DNA of 38,688 nucleotides from Anaerolineae bacterium (lineage in GTDB: Bacteria > Chloroflexota > Anaerolineae > JAAYZQ01). The stretch is taken from contig JAFGIA010000453.1 of NCBI GenBank assembly GCA_016929795.1, forward strand, positions 1-38,688, in the 5' to 3' direction. The position numbers and the translations under genes are program-made. The notes beneath the pieces are model-generated. The model made no database searches and was not told the DNA's origin. It saw nothing but the letters and a program-made list of their open reading frames with translations. This document shows positions 7,392-15,800 of the stretch, in pieces. The first letter of the stretch is position 1. Each line of letters opens with the position of its first letter.

Positions 7392-8618
7392 ATGAGGCGC
7401 ATTCTCGTCCTGTCGCCGTGCGACGCCTTCCCGCCGGTGCACGGCAGCAGCACGGCCGTCTATCACACGCTCCAGTACCTGTCGGAAACCAGCCGCGTGT
7501 CGGCGGTCCTTTCCTACCTCTACTCCCAGCGCGGCGAGGTGGACCTGGCTGGCCCGAACCTTGACGTGCGCTACTGCCCCGCGTCGCCGGTCGACCGCCT
7601 TGGCTACAAGGGGCTGATGACGAACCCTCTCTACTTTCGCACGGCATGGCGCGCGGCGCGCGAGTTCCGGCCCGACGTCATCCAGGCCGAGCTGCTCTGG
7701 ACGGCGCCCGCGGCGATCTGGCTGCGGCGCCGGCTAGGCGTCCCTGTGGTGCTGATGCAAGAGAACGTCGAGTATCAGAAATTCGTCCGCTTTGGCATGA
7801 ACAGCCCGCTGCTCAAGGGCATCAAGGCGCTCGAGGCGTGGGCCTGCCGTGCGGCCGACCGGGTGGTGGCGCTGTCCGAGGTGGACCGCGATTTCATGAT
7901 CGACCTGTACGGCGTGCCCGCCGGCCGGTTCACCATCATCCCGCACGGGGTCGACCCGGAGCTCTTCGACTACCGCCCCGAGGGCGCGGCGGCGGCGCGG
8001 CGGGCACTCGGCCTGGCCGGTGACGTTCCACTGCTCACCTTCGTCGGCAAGCTCGACTACCTGCCCAACGTGCGCGCCGTGGAGTACATCGCCGAGCGGA
8101 TCGCGCCGGCGGTGTGGGACAAATACCCCACCGCCCGCTTCGCCATCGTCGGCCAGGGCGCCGAGGCGCTGGCCAGGTACCGCCAGGAGCGGATCATCTT
8201 CACCGGCTTCGTCGACGCGCGCGCGAGTGCCAGGCCGAACCTGAGCGACTACTTGTCGGCGTCGGACGTGGTGCTCGTGCCGCTCGACTCTGGATCGGGC
8301 ACCCGGCTCAAGATCGTCGAAGCCGCCTCGAACGCCCGCGCCGTGGTCTCGACGCGCATCGGCGCCGAGGGGCAGGATTTCGTCGACGGGGAAGAGATCT
8401 TGCTGACGGACGAGGTGGATGGGGCGTTCGTGAATGCCACGCTGCGCCTGCTGGGCGACGCGGCGCTGCGCGAGCGGCTGGGGAGCGCGGCGCGCGAGCG
8501 GGTGCTCGGCCGCTATAGCTGGCGGGCGCAGGTGCAAAAAATGGAGCAGGTGCACCAGGAGCTCGTCAGCCCCCTCGCAAATCTCCCCCCCCTCGAGGGG
8601 GGGGTAGGGGGGGGGTGA
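7392..8618 (+). CDS. GT4 family glycosyltransferase
   Basis: This 408-aa retaining GT-B glycosyltransferase is probably cytoplasmic and adds a sugar to the growing glycan. The N-terminal domain opens with the acceptor-side signature HGSSTAVYHTLQYL. The linker IIPHGVDPELFDY leads to the donor domain with FVGKLDYLPN, and PLDSGSGTRLKIVEAASNAR carries the E-x7-E region. The last residues (NLPPLEGGVGGG) are encoded by a C/G-run palindromic repeat rather than by conserved enzyme sequence, so the natural C-terminus probably ended near residue 395. The stop codon is 1 nt before the next start. Confidence 0.9.
   Translation: MRRILVLSPCDAFPPVHGSSTAVYHTLQYLSETSRVSAVLSYLYSQRGEVDLAGPNLDVRYCPASPVDRLGYKGLMTNPLYFRTAWRAAREFRPDVIQAELLWTAPAAIWLRRRLGVPVVLMQENVEYQKFVRFGMNSPLLKGIKALEAWACRAADRVVALSEVDRDFMIDLYGVPAGRFTIIPHGVDPELFDYRPEGAAAARRALGLAGDVPLLTFVGKLDYLPNVRAVEYIAERIAPAVWDKYPTARFAIVGQGAEALARYRQERIIFTGFVDARASARPNLSDYLSASDVVLVPLDSGSGTRLKIVEAASNARAVVSTRIGAEGQDFVDGEEILLTDEVDGAFVNATLRLLGDAALRERLGSAARERVLGRYSWRAQVQKMEQVHQELVSPLANLPPLEGGVGGG
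8583..8615. repeat. C/G-run palindrome inside the 3' end of the GT4 gene
   Basis: Eight C (8585-8592), TCGA and eight G (8597-8604) form a perfect 20-bp palindrome. TA and a further nine G (8607-8615) follow directly. The element supplies the last codons of the GT4 gene, runs into its stop TGA, and its G-tract serves as the ribosome site of the next gene (ATG 8620). From memory, this repeat type occurs between genes in many Chloroflexota genomes and often reads as LPPLEGG. Confidence 0.7.
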
Positions 8619-8619
8619 A

Positions 8620-9300
8620 ATGCGCACCCTCTTCCTGCTGGGCGGCAGCGCCGTCTTCGACCCGGTCTTTGACGAGTTTGTCCCTCTCGCCGGCGGGCCC
8701 GAGGCCGAGATCGCGCTGCTGATGCAGGGTGGCAGCAACTGGCAAAAATACGTGCCGGGTTATGCAGATGCCTGGCTCCAGCGTGGCGTGAAGGTGTGCC
8801 ATCCCGTCGTGCCCGGAGAAAGCGGCCACCTGGATGTCGAGTGCGTGCTGGCCACCCTGCGGCGGGCAACCGGCATCATGATCGGCGGCGGGCACACGCC
8901 AACCTACCACGCGTTGTATGCCGCTGAGCCGGTGCGTGGCGCCATCCGGGCGCGGTACGAGGCAGGGGTGCCTGTGGCGGGCGTGTCGGCCGGGGCACTG
9001 ATCGCGGTGCGCGACTGCGTGCTCGACAGGGACGAGACGGGCGGCGAGGAAGCGAGACCGGCGCCGGGCCTGGGCCTGGTCGACCTGGTGCTTCAGCCCC
9101 ACTTTACGGCAGGCGGTCGGCTGCCCGCGCTGCTCGAAGCGATGGCCTGCACCCGCAAGGACACCGGCTGGGGGATCGACGACGCGGCGTGCATGGTGTT
9201 CGAGAATGAACGGTTGGCACGGGTGTTGGGTGAGCGGGTATACTGGGTGATGGTCGACGTCACGGCAGGCACGCACCGGGTAGAACGGGTACCGTCGTAG
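8620..9300 (+). CDS. Peptidase S51 / cyanophycinase-like protein
   Basis: This 226-aa protein has the class I glutamine-amidotransferase-like fold of the S51 family (peptidase E, cyanophycinase). It opens with a beta strand and glycine turn (LFLLGGSAVF), has IGGGHTPTYHAL in the middle, and carries the nucleophile elbow GVSAGAL with Ser123. HFTAGGR follows and may carry the His partner. There is no signal peptide, so it is probably cytoplasmic. S51 enzymes cut Asp-X dipeptides or cyanophycin, but some members act on other amide-like substrates, and the glycan-cluster setting does not fix the role. It has no spare intergenic space on its 5' side. Confidence 0.8.
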   Translation: MRTLFLLGGSAVFDPVFDEFVPLAGGPEAEIALLMQGGSNWQKYVPGYADAWLQRGVKVCHPVVPGESGHLDVECVLATLRRATGIMIGGGHTPTYHALYAAEPVRGAIRARYEAGVPVAGVSAGALIAVRDCVLDRDETGGEEARPAPGLGLVDLVLQPHFTAGGRLPALLEAMACTRKDTGWGIDDAACMVFENERLARVLGERVYWVMVDVTAGTHRVERVPS

Positions 9301-9327
9301 GAGTTGAAGCTTATGTGGATGTGGAAA

Positions 9328-9353
9328 GCACGGCTGAAGCCGTTACTACGAGC
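9328..9353. repeat. Short repeat with CGGCT-GA-AGCCG hairpin
   Basis: The core CGGCTGAAGCCG (9331-9342) is a perfect 5-bp stem with a GA loop. It is followed by TTACTACGAGC in the 74-bp gap before the next gene. From memory this resembles a dispersed sequence (GTAACGGCTTCAGCCGT-like) frequent in Chloroflexota genomes. Only one copy was recognised in this window. Confidence 0.5.
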
Positions 9354-9374
9354 GGGGAGTAGGAAGGATAGAGA

Positions 9375-10589
9375 TTGAAAGCACTCGTCGTCATATTCGA
9401 AGAGCTGGTGCCGATCAGCGGGGGCGGGACGCCGCGGACGTACAGCATCGTGCGGTCGCTGGTGGAGCGCGGGCACGAGGTGTACGTCGCGGCCAGTTTT
9501 GGCGTGGCGCCCGAGGAGGCGCGGCGCGAGATGGGGGCAGCGGGCGTGCTGCCGCTGGCTGGCGTGAGCCGCATGGACCCGAAAAAGATGCGCAAGTACG
9601 CGCTGGCCTACCCCCTCAACATCGCCCGCGTGGCGGCCTACACCTGGCGCCTGGGGCCGGACGTCGTGGTCACGCACAACACCGCCGCCGGCTTTGCCGC
9701 CCTGCTGGGCAAGCTGCTGCGCCCGCGCACCGTGACTGTGTGCGACCTGACCGACCTGCTCTTTGAATACCTGGACGACTATAAGGGGGGCTGGCTCAAG
9801 CTCGCCGCCGCCGGTGGGCGCTGGATGGAGCGGACGAGCGTGCGCCGCTCCGACCGCGTGATTACCATCAGCGGCGCGATGCGCGACATTCTGACGACTG
9901 GCTATGGCGCCGACCCGCGCAAGCTCGACATTGTGCACGACGGCGTGGACACGCGCATCTTTGCGCCGCGGGATGGCGCCGACCTGCGCGCCGCTCACGC
10001 CCCTGGCGCCGAGCATGTGCTCATTTTTCACGGCGTGATCGACCCCCAGGATGGACCGGAGCTACTCATCGAGGCCGCCCCCGACATCCTGGCGCGCCAT
10101 CCGCGCACCCGCTTCTGGATGATTGGCGACGGCACCGCGGTGCCCGATTTAAAAGCGCGCGCCCAGGCTGCCGGCCTGGCCGATCGCTTCTACTTTTCTG
10201 GCTGGGTGCGCCAGGCCGACGTGGCGCGCTACATTTCCGCCAGCGACCTGGGGCTCGTCATCCTGCCCGACGTCCTGTCGGCGCGCGGGCGGGTGACGCT
10301 CAAAGAGTTCGAATATTGGGCGTGCGGCGTGCCGGCGGTGCTGCCACGGCTGCCGGCCCTGCAAGAGGTCGTCGGCGACGAGCAGGCCAGCCTCTTTTAC
10401 ACGCCGGGGGACGCACGCGAGCTGGCAGCCAGGGTGAACGAGCTCCTGGTGGACGACGAGCGGCGGCGGCGCATGGGCGAGGCGGGCCGCCAGCGGGTGG
10501 CGCAGCAGTTCGAATGGTCGGCGCTGACAGGCGAGATCGCCCGCCTGTGCGAGCAGCATGTGCGCGCGAGGGGGAAGGGAAATGGCTGA
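9375..10589 (+). CDS. GT4 family glycosyltransferase (second copy)
   Basis: This 404-aa retaining GT-B glycosyltransferase starts at a TTG (9375) that follows the purine-rich AGGAAGGATAGAG. The N-terminal acceptor loop is ISGGGTPRTYSIV. The mid-linker is IVHDGVDTRIFAPRDG, the donor domain has FHGVIDPQDGPELLIEAAP, and LKEFEYWACGVPAVLP carries the E-x7-type signature. It has no membrane segments. It follows the S51 gene after a 74-bp gap holding a small repeat and overlaps the next gene by 8 nt. It is not closely similar by eye to the GT4 at 7392, so it probably adds a different sugar. Confidence 0.9.
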   Translation: MKALVVIFEELVPISGGGTPRTYSIVRSLVERGHEVYVAASFGVAPEEARREMGAAGVLPLAGVSRMDPKKMRKYALAYPLNIARVAAYTWRLGPDVVVTHNTAAGFAALLGKLLRPRTVTVCDLTDLLFEYLDDYKGGWLKLAAAGGRWMERTSVRRSDRVITISGAMRDILTTGYGADPRKLDIVHDGVDTRIFAPRDGADLRAAHAPGAEHVLIFHGVIDPQDGPELLIEAAPDILARHPRTRFWMIGDGTAVPDLKARAQAAGLADRFYFSGWVRQADVARYISASDLGLVILPDVLSARGRVTLKEFEYWACGVPAVLPRLPALQEVVGDEQASLFYTPGDARELAARVNELLVDDERRRRMGEAGRQRVAQQFEWSALTGEIARLCEQHVRARGKGNG

Positions 10590-11190
10590 ACGCGAGATGC
10601 CCTACCGGGACATCTGGTTCCGCGAGCTCGCCGGCCTCCTGGGCGCGCTGCCTGCACACAACCTGATGGAACGGGTCGAGGCACAGTATGCCGCGCTGTA
10701 CGAGGCACGCGCCCACTATGGCCACCCGGCGCTGAGGGCACACCTGGAAGACAATATCCTGCCGGGCCTGGCGCTGTACCGGGCATTGCGCCAGGATGGG
10801 CACCACGAACAGGCAGCGCTCAAAACGGTGGAGCGCATGTTCGCCGCCTCGATGGGGCCCAGGCGCCGCCAGCTCGCGCGACTGGGCCGCTTGCCCTTTT
10901 TCTTTGGGCTCCTCCGCATCGTGACCCGGTGGATCATGGCGCATAGTTACCCCGCCGCAGGGTGGGAAGTGTCCTGGCCGCGCGAGGGCCATGACGTGGT
11001 GGCATTCGACATGCACAGTTGCTTCTACCTCACCGTGTTGACAGAGTATGGCGCCCCGGAGCTGGCGCCTGTCTACTGCCGCCTCGACGACCTCTTGTAC
11101 GATGACCTCTGGCCGGGCGTCCGCTGGCAGCGCACGGGCACGCTCGGTCGGGGGGATGATTGCTGCGACTTTCGATTCTACCGGGAGTAG
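10582..11190 (+). CDS. ATC hydrolase-like protein (L-2-amino-thiazoline-4-carboxylate hydrolase family)
   Basis: The start is ATG 10582, with ribosome site GGGGAAGGGA, giving 202 aa; an ATG 24 nt further up lacks a ribosome site. The C-terminal half carries the family pattern FDMHSCFYLTV, then EYGAPELAPVYCRLDD, and at the end RTGTLGRGDDCCDFRF. The conserved Cys and His are in place. The named family opens a thiazoline ring on the way to L-cysteine, but most members have no known substrate. No thiazoline pathway partner is visible here. The gene overlaps the GT4 stop by 8 nt, so the protein is probably made together with it and may act in modifying the glycan or its lipid carrier. That role is a guess. 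Confidence 0.72.
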   Translation: MAEREMPYRDIWFRELAGLLGALPAHNLMERVEAQYAALYEARAHYGHPALRAHLEDNILPGLALYRALRQDGHHEQAALKTVERMFAASMGPRRRQLARLGRLPFFFGLLRIVTRWIMAHSYPAAGWEVSWPREGHDVVAFDMHSCFYLTVLTEYGAPELAPVYCRLDDLLYDDLWPGVRWQRTGTLGRGDDCCDFRFYRE

Positions 11191-11193
11191 GAC

Positions 11194-11244
11194 TGGATAT
11201 TGGATATTGGGTATCGGTTGCGAGATCACGCATCACGCGTCATG
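11194..11244. repeat. 7-bp tandem repeat followed by ACGCATCACGCGTCA-type sequence
   Basis: TGGATAT, TGGATAT and TGGGTAT follow one another at 11194-11214. They are followed by ATCACGCATCACGCGTCATG (11225-11244). The second part resembles one arm of the palindrome at 5144-5182. These fill the 83-bp gap between the ATC hydrolase-like and radical SAM genes, with the ribosome site GGGAGGTG just before 11274. Confidence 0.5.
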
Positions 11245-11273
11245 GGACGTGGGATGAATGGGAGGTGTAGCTG

Positions 11274-12737
11274 ATGAAAGTACTGGTCGCCAATCCACCG
11301 TGGCCCGGGCCTGGATATGGGGCACGTTCGGACGTGCGCTGGCCGCACAAGCGGAGTGACAAGTATATCGAGTATCCGATCTACCTGTCATACACGGTAG
11401 CCGTGGTCGAAGAGGCGGGGTTTGACGTGTCGTTCATCGACGCGATCATGGACGAGCTCGACATCGAGGGCTTTGCGCGGCAGGTGGCCGACCTGGCGCC
11501 GCGGCTGGCCCTGATCGAGACGTCGACGCCGAGCATCGACTGGGACCTGCAGACGGCCCAGGCGATCAAGCAATGGTCGCCCGAGACGTTCGTCGCGCTG
11601 CTCGGCTCGCACGTCACCTACTTTGACGTCGACACCGTAGCCGGCAACCCGGCCGTCGACGCCGTGCTGCGCGGCGAGTTCGAGTACACAGCCGCCGGCC
11701 TGGCGCGTGTGCTGCAGGCAGGTGCCCCCTTGAGCACCGTCCAGGGGCTGACCTACCGCGATGCGGACGGCCAGGTGCGGCGCAACGCCGACCGCCCCCT
11801 CTTTGAGCCGCTCGACAAAATGCCCTTTCCCGCACGCCACATCGTCAAGGGCGAGGGCTACCGTGCCGGGATCTATAGCGGCGGTTGCCCCACGGCCATG
11901 GTCAGCTCGCGCGGCTGCCCCTACCACTGCACCTTTTGCCTGTGGCCCGACGTGTTGTACGGCCACAAATTCCGGGCACGGAGTGCGCGCAACGTCGTCG
12001 ACGAGATCGAGCAGGCGGCGCGCACCTACGGGCACGACGAGATCTATTTCGATGACGACACGTTCACCATCGACAAGCAGCGCGTAATGGATATCACCCG
12101 CCTGATCCTCGAGCGCGGGCTCGAAAAGGAAGTGGAGTGGATCGCCCAATGCCGGGTCGACACCGTCGACCGCGAGATGCTCGAAGCGATGAAGGCGGCG
12201 AATTGCGGCTATATCCTATATGGCGTCGAATCGGGCTCGCCCGAGATGCTGAAAAAGATGCGCAAGGCGATCACGCCTGACAAGGTGCAAGCGGCGTTCG
12301 AGCTGACCCGCCAGGTGGGGATCAAGACACAGGCTTTTTTCCTCTTTGGTATGCCGGGCGAGACCCACGACACAATCCGTGAGACGATCGAGTTTGCCAA
12401 GGCGCTCAACGCGTCGAGCACCCAGTTCGCCATCGCCATCCCGCACCCGGGCACCGCGCTGTATAAAGAGTGCAAAGCCAATGGCTGGCTGACGAGCGAG
12501 GTGTGGGCCGACTATACCGCAGAGAACTCGCTGATCGAAACACCGTGGCTCACGGCCGAGGAGGTGGAGCAGGCGCGCATCCGTGCCTATCGCGAATACT
12601 ATTACCGGCCGCGATTTGTCGTCGGCGAGGCGCTCAAGGTGCGCCGCCTGGCCGATGTGCAACGGCTCCTCCGTGGGGCAAACTCGGTCCGATCTCGGCT
12701 CAGGTTTTTTCAACAGGCGCACAAAGACACAGAATGA
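11274..12737 (+). CDS. B12-binding radical SAM protein
   Basis: This 487-aa protein has an N-terminal cobalamin-binding-like domain (about residues 1-140, including LLGSHVTYFD) followed by a radical SAM core. The iron-sulfur/SAM site is C215-x3-C219-x2-C222 in RGCPYHCTFC. EIYFDDDTFTID and ILYGVESGSPEMLKKMRK are typical of the B12/radical SAM family, and a C-terminal helical part is present (about 400-487). Such enzymes perform C-methylations, ring contractions or rearrangements on unactivated carbons. With glycosyltransferases, an acyltransferase and a flippase around it, modification of a sugar or lipid is the likely job, but the substrate cannot be named. It is the last gene before a large palindromic element. 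Confidence 0.88.
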   Translation: MKVLVANPPWPGPGYGARSDVRWPHKRSDKYIEYPIYLSYTVAVVEEAGFDVSFIDAIMDELDIEGFARQVADLAPRLALIETSTPSIDWDLQTAQAIKQWSPETFVALLGSHVTYFDVDTVAGNPAVDAVLRGEFEYTAAGLARVLQAGAPLSTVQGLTYRDADGQVRRNADRPLFEPLDKMPFPARHIVKGEGYRAGIYSGGCPTAMVSSRGCPYHCTFCLWPDVLYGHKFRARSARNVVDEIEQAARTYGHDEIYFDDDTFTIDKQRVMDITRLILERGLEKEVEWIAQCRVDTVDREMLEAMKAANCGYILYGVESGSPEMLKKMRKAITPDKVQAAFELTRQVGIKTQAFFLFGMPGETHDTIRETIEFAKALNASSTQFAIAIPHPGTALYKECKANGWLTSEVWADYTAENSLIETPWLTAEEVEQARIRAYREYYYRPRFVVGEALKVRRLADVQRLLRGANSVRSRLRFFQQAHKDTE

Positions 12738-12739
12738 TG

Positions 12740-12819
12740 GTATCTGCTCAATAATCGGGGGTTGGTGTGTGTGCGGGCACCGCACACACACCAACTTTCC
12801 CCCTTTATTGAGATAATAC
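12740..12819. repeat. Large palindromic element, copy A
   Basis: The outer arms are GTATCTGCTCAATAA (12740) and TTATTGAGATAATAC (to 12819). Inside are GGGGG/CCCCC and then a perfect 15-bp stem TTGGTGTGTGTGCGG (12762-12776) with a 3-nt loop. A second copy with the same ends and a different tip is at 32774-32834. The element lies between the radical SAM stop and the SGNH gene. It could end the upstream transcript, but no long T-run follows. The SGNH ribosome site AGGAGG is at 12838-12843. Confidence 0.72.
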
Positions 12820-12849
12820 GAATGATGTACTGGAACCAGGAGGCAAAAG

Positions 12850-15800
12850 ATGAAACAGCCTAGGATGCTGGCCTGGATGATTGTGGCGCTACTACTGATC
12901 GGGTATGTCCTGCCCGTCGGCGCCCAGGCAACCGAACCGTGGGCGCCGGCACGGGATCTCGAACAGGTAGCTTTGACCGTCGCGAGAGATCGAGCAGGCC
13001 AAATTTGGGCGGTGTGGGAAGGCGACGACGGCACTGATGCCGAGCTTTTCTTCAGCAGGCAGGTAGCTGGCGCGTGGTCCACACCGCGCCCCCTTTTCCA
13101 TCGACCTGATACCTGGGACCGCGAGCCATCGCTTGCGGCGGCGAGTGACGGGAGCGTGTGGGTTGCCTGGTCCTCGACGCCTCGCGACACAGCCACGCTC
13201 TCGGCTGTGTACGTGAGCCACTGGGCCGGGGCTGAGTGGAGCCCGCCCGTGCTCGTGCCGATGGGCGATGCCGTGTCCGCCTCGGAACCCTGCCTGGTGG
13301 CTGGAACAGAGGGCACCTTGTGGCTTGCCTGGGTGGGGTTCGATGGGGTCGATGACGAGATCTGGGCCAACGCGTGGGACGGGCAAGCCTGGTCTTGGCC
13401 CTGGCAGGTGAGCGCCCACGACGACCACCGGTCCCTGTACGATCGACAGCCGCAGATGGCCGTGGGAAGTGATGGGAAACCTTGGTTGGTGTGGACGGCG
13501 CACCAGGCTAGAGTCGACGACGAGATCGTCTTTAGCCGCTGGACCGGCACGCGCTGGACGCGCGAGCAGGGAATCAGCACCGACGACAACCTGCTCGACG
13601 TCTGGCCTGCACTGGCCATCGATGGCGAGGACCGGCCGTGGGTGGCGTGGCATGGTAGCGTCCTGGATGGCGAGCAGGGAGCGCATCGCATTTTCGTCTC
13701 ACGCTGGCTGCCGGAGCGTCGAGAGTGGGCGGAAGAAGCTATCGTTTCCTCACCCACGGCATCCCCTGTTGACGAAGTGCGCCCGTCGCTGGCGGCCGAT
13801 CATGCCGGGGGGATGCACCTGGCCTGGGTCGCACAGGGACCAGCATCGACCGAGCTGGCCCACGCCCGCCACTCGGCCGGGCGCTGGAGTGAGCCAGTGG
13901 TAGTCGATGGGGAGGGCGAACCTGCGGCTGTGCACGCCGTCACCGGTGCCACAGGCACCCCCTGGTTCTTATGGCTGGATGCCGGGGCCGATCCGGCCCA
14001 ACCCGTGCAGTCGGTTGCCTTGCCAGGTGCCGCCGGGCCGCTCGAGGAGTGGCTCGCGGATCAAGAGCCTGAGGATACGGTATTGGTTCCGCCGATCGGC
14101 AACCGCCTCCTCGCCTTTGGCGACAGCATCACCTGGGGTGGGTATCCAACAAATGATCCCTTCCAGGACCCCTTTTATCCCTATCCATCCACCCTGGAAG
14201 ACACGCTCGACTCTCGCGTGGCGCCTGTCGAGGTGATAAACGTCGGAAAGGCAGGCGAGCTGCTACGAAATGGCAAAGACCGGATCGATGACGAGGTGCT
14301 CGCCTATACACCGCAGTACGTGCTACTCATGGAGGGGACCAACGACGTCAGCCACAATGCGCTGCCGTCGGAAGTGTACGAGTACATGTTGCTCGCGATC
14401 GACACGGCCCGCCACGCCGGGGTGGACAGCCTCAAGGTAATGGTGGCCACACTCCCCCCGCGCCTCGACGACAAGAACGATAACACCGAGGATATGAACC
14501 TCGAGGCCATCATCCCCGCCGTGGCCGAGAAGAACATCCCCTTGTGCAACGTATGGGACGCCTTTTACGACTATATCGATGCCCAGGGCCTCTTGCTGCG
14601 AGATATCTACTACGACGACAAGCACCCTGACCAGGAGGGCCTCGATCTGCTGGCTGCGACCTGGTACAACTGCATGCGGGGCGTCTACACCTGGCTGGTG
14701 GAGGAGACGACTCCGCCCACGACGTCGATCGAGTCACTGCCGCCCGCCGTAGGGTGCGATGCCGATATCCCCATCAGTTGGACCGGCACCGACAACCTGA
14801 GCTGGGTGACAGACTATGACGTGCAGGTGAGCCTGGATGGTGGAGCCTGGATGGACTGGCTCACGGGGGTGGAAGAGACGAGTGGCATCTACCCGGCGCA
14901 GCCCTACGGCACGGTCGCCGGTTTCCAGGTGCGCGGGCGTGACGTGGTCGGGAATGTCAGCGCCTGGAGCGACCCGGCCTACACCACGGTCAGCGGCGCT
15001 GGTGAGCTCACGGCCTATGTCGATCCGCTGCCTGCCACCCAGCCGGTGCCCTTTACGGTGAGCTGGGGGGGGAGCGGCACCTGTGGCCCTACCGTCGCGT
15101 ACGACGTGCAATACCGCATCGGCGCTGGCGCATGGATCGACTGGAAATACCGGACCGCAGAAACCAGCGCCCTTTTTGATCCGGCCGACCCGCAGTATGG
15201 CGAGGTTCATTATTTTCGCGCCTGGGCGGTCGATGGGCTCGGCAACGTGAGTGCGTCGTCGCCCGAAGTGCAGACCGTCGTGGCACGCTACACACTCACC
15301 GGTTGGACCTACAACGCGCGCCACCAGCCGGTGGCCAATCCGCAGGTGAGCATGGTGCCGGCGCCGGCGCTGATGCGCCGGATCGCGGGCGGTGGCTTTG
15401 CGGCCTATCTGGCGGACGGCGGGGTCTTTGATGTGCAGGTATCGCGCGCCGAGCTGTACGGCCCGCTGCCGGCCATGGAGAATCTGGCCGTGAACAGCGA
15501 CGTCAAAGGCTTGATCTTTGTGCTGCCGCCGCACGACGACGCCGTGGTGGGTGGCGGCTTTGAGGAAGCAACCCTGGAGGGCTGGCAGCTCGGCGGCACC
15601 ACGCTGCCCGTGCTTATCCCCCAGGCGCATACGGGCATGGGTGCGGTCAAGCTGGAAGACACAGGCTCCACCCTGAGCCAGGTTATCACGCCCTCCCTTA
15701 CCCTTAGCCACCCGACCCTGTCGTTCATGGTCCGGCTGGAGAGCGCCGGCACGGCGAGCAGCCTGGAGGTGAGGCTGGCGAACAGCACCACCCTGTCGCA

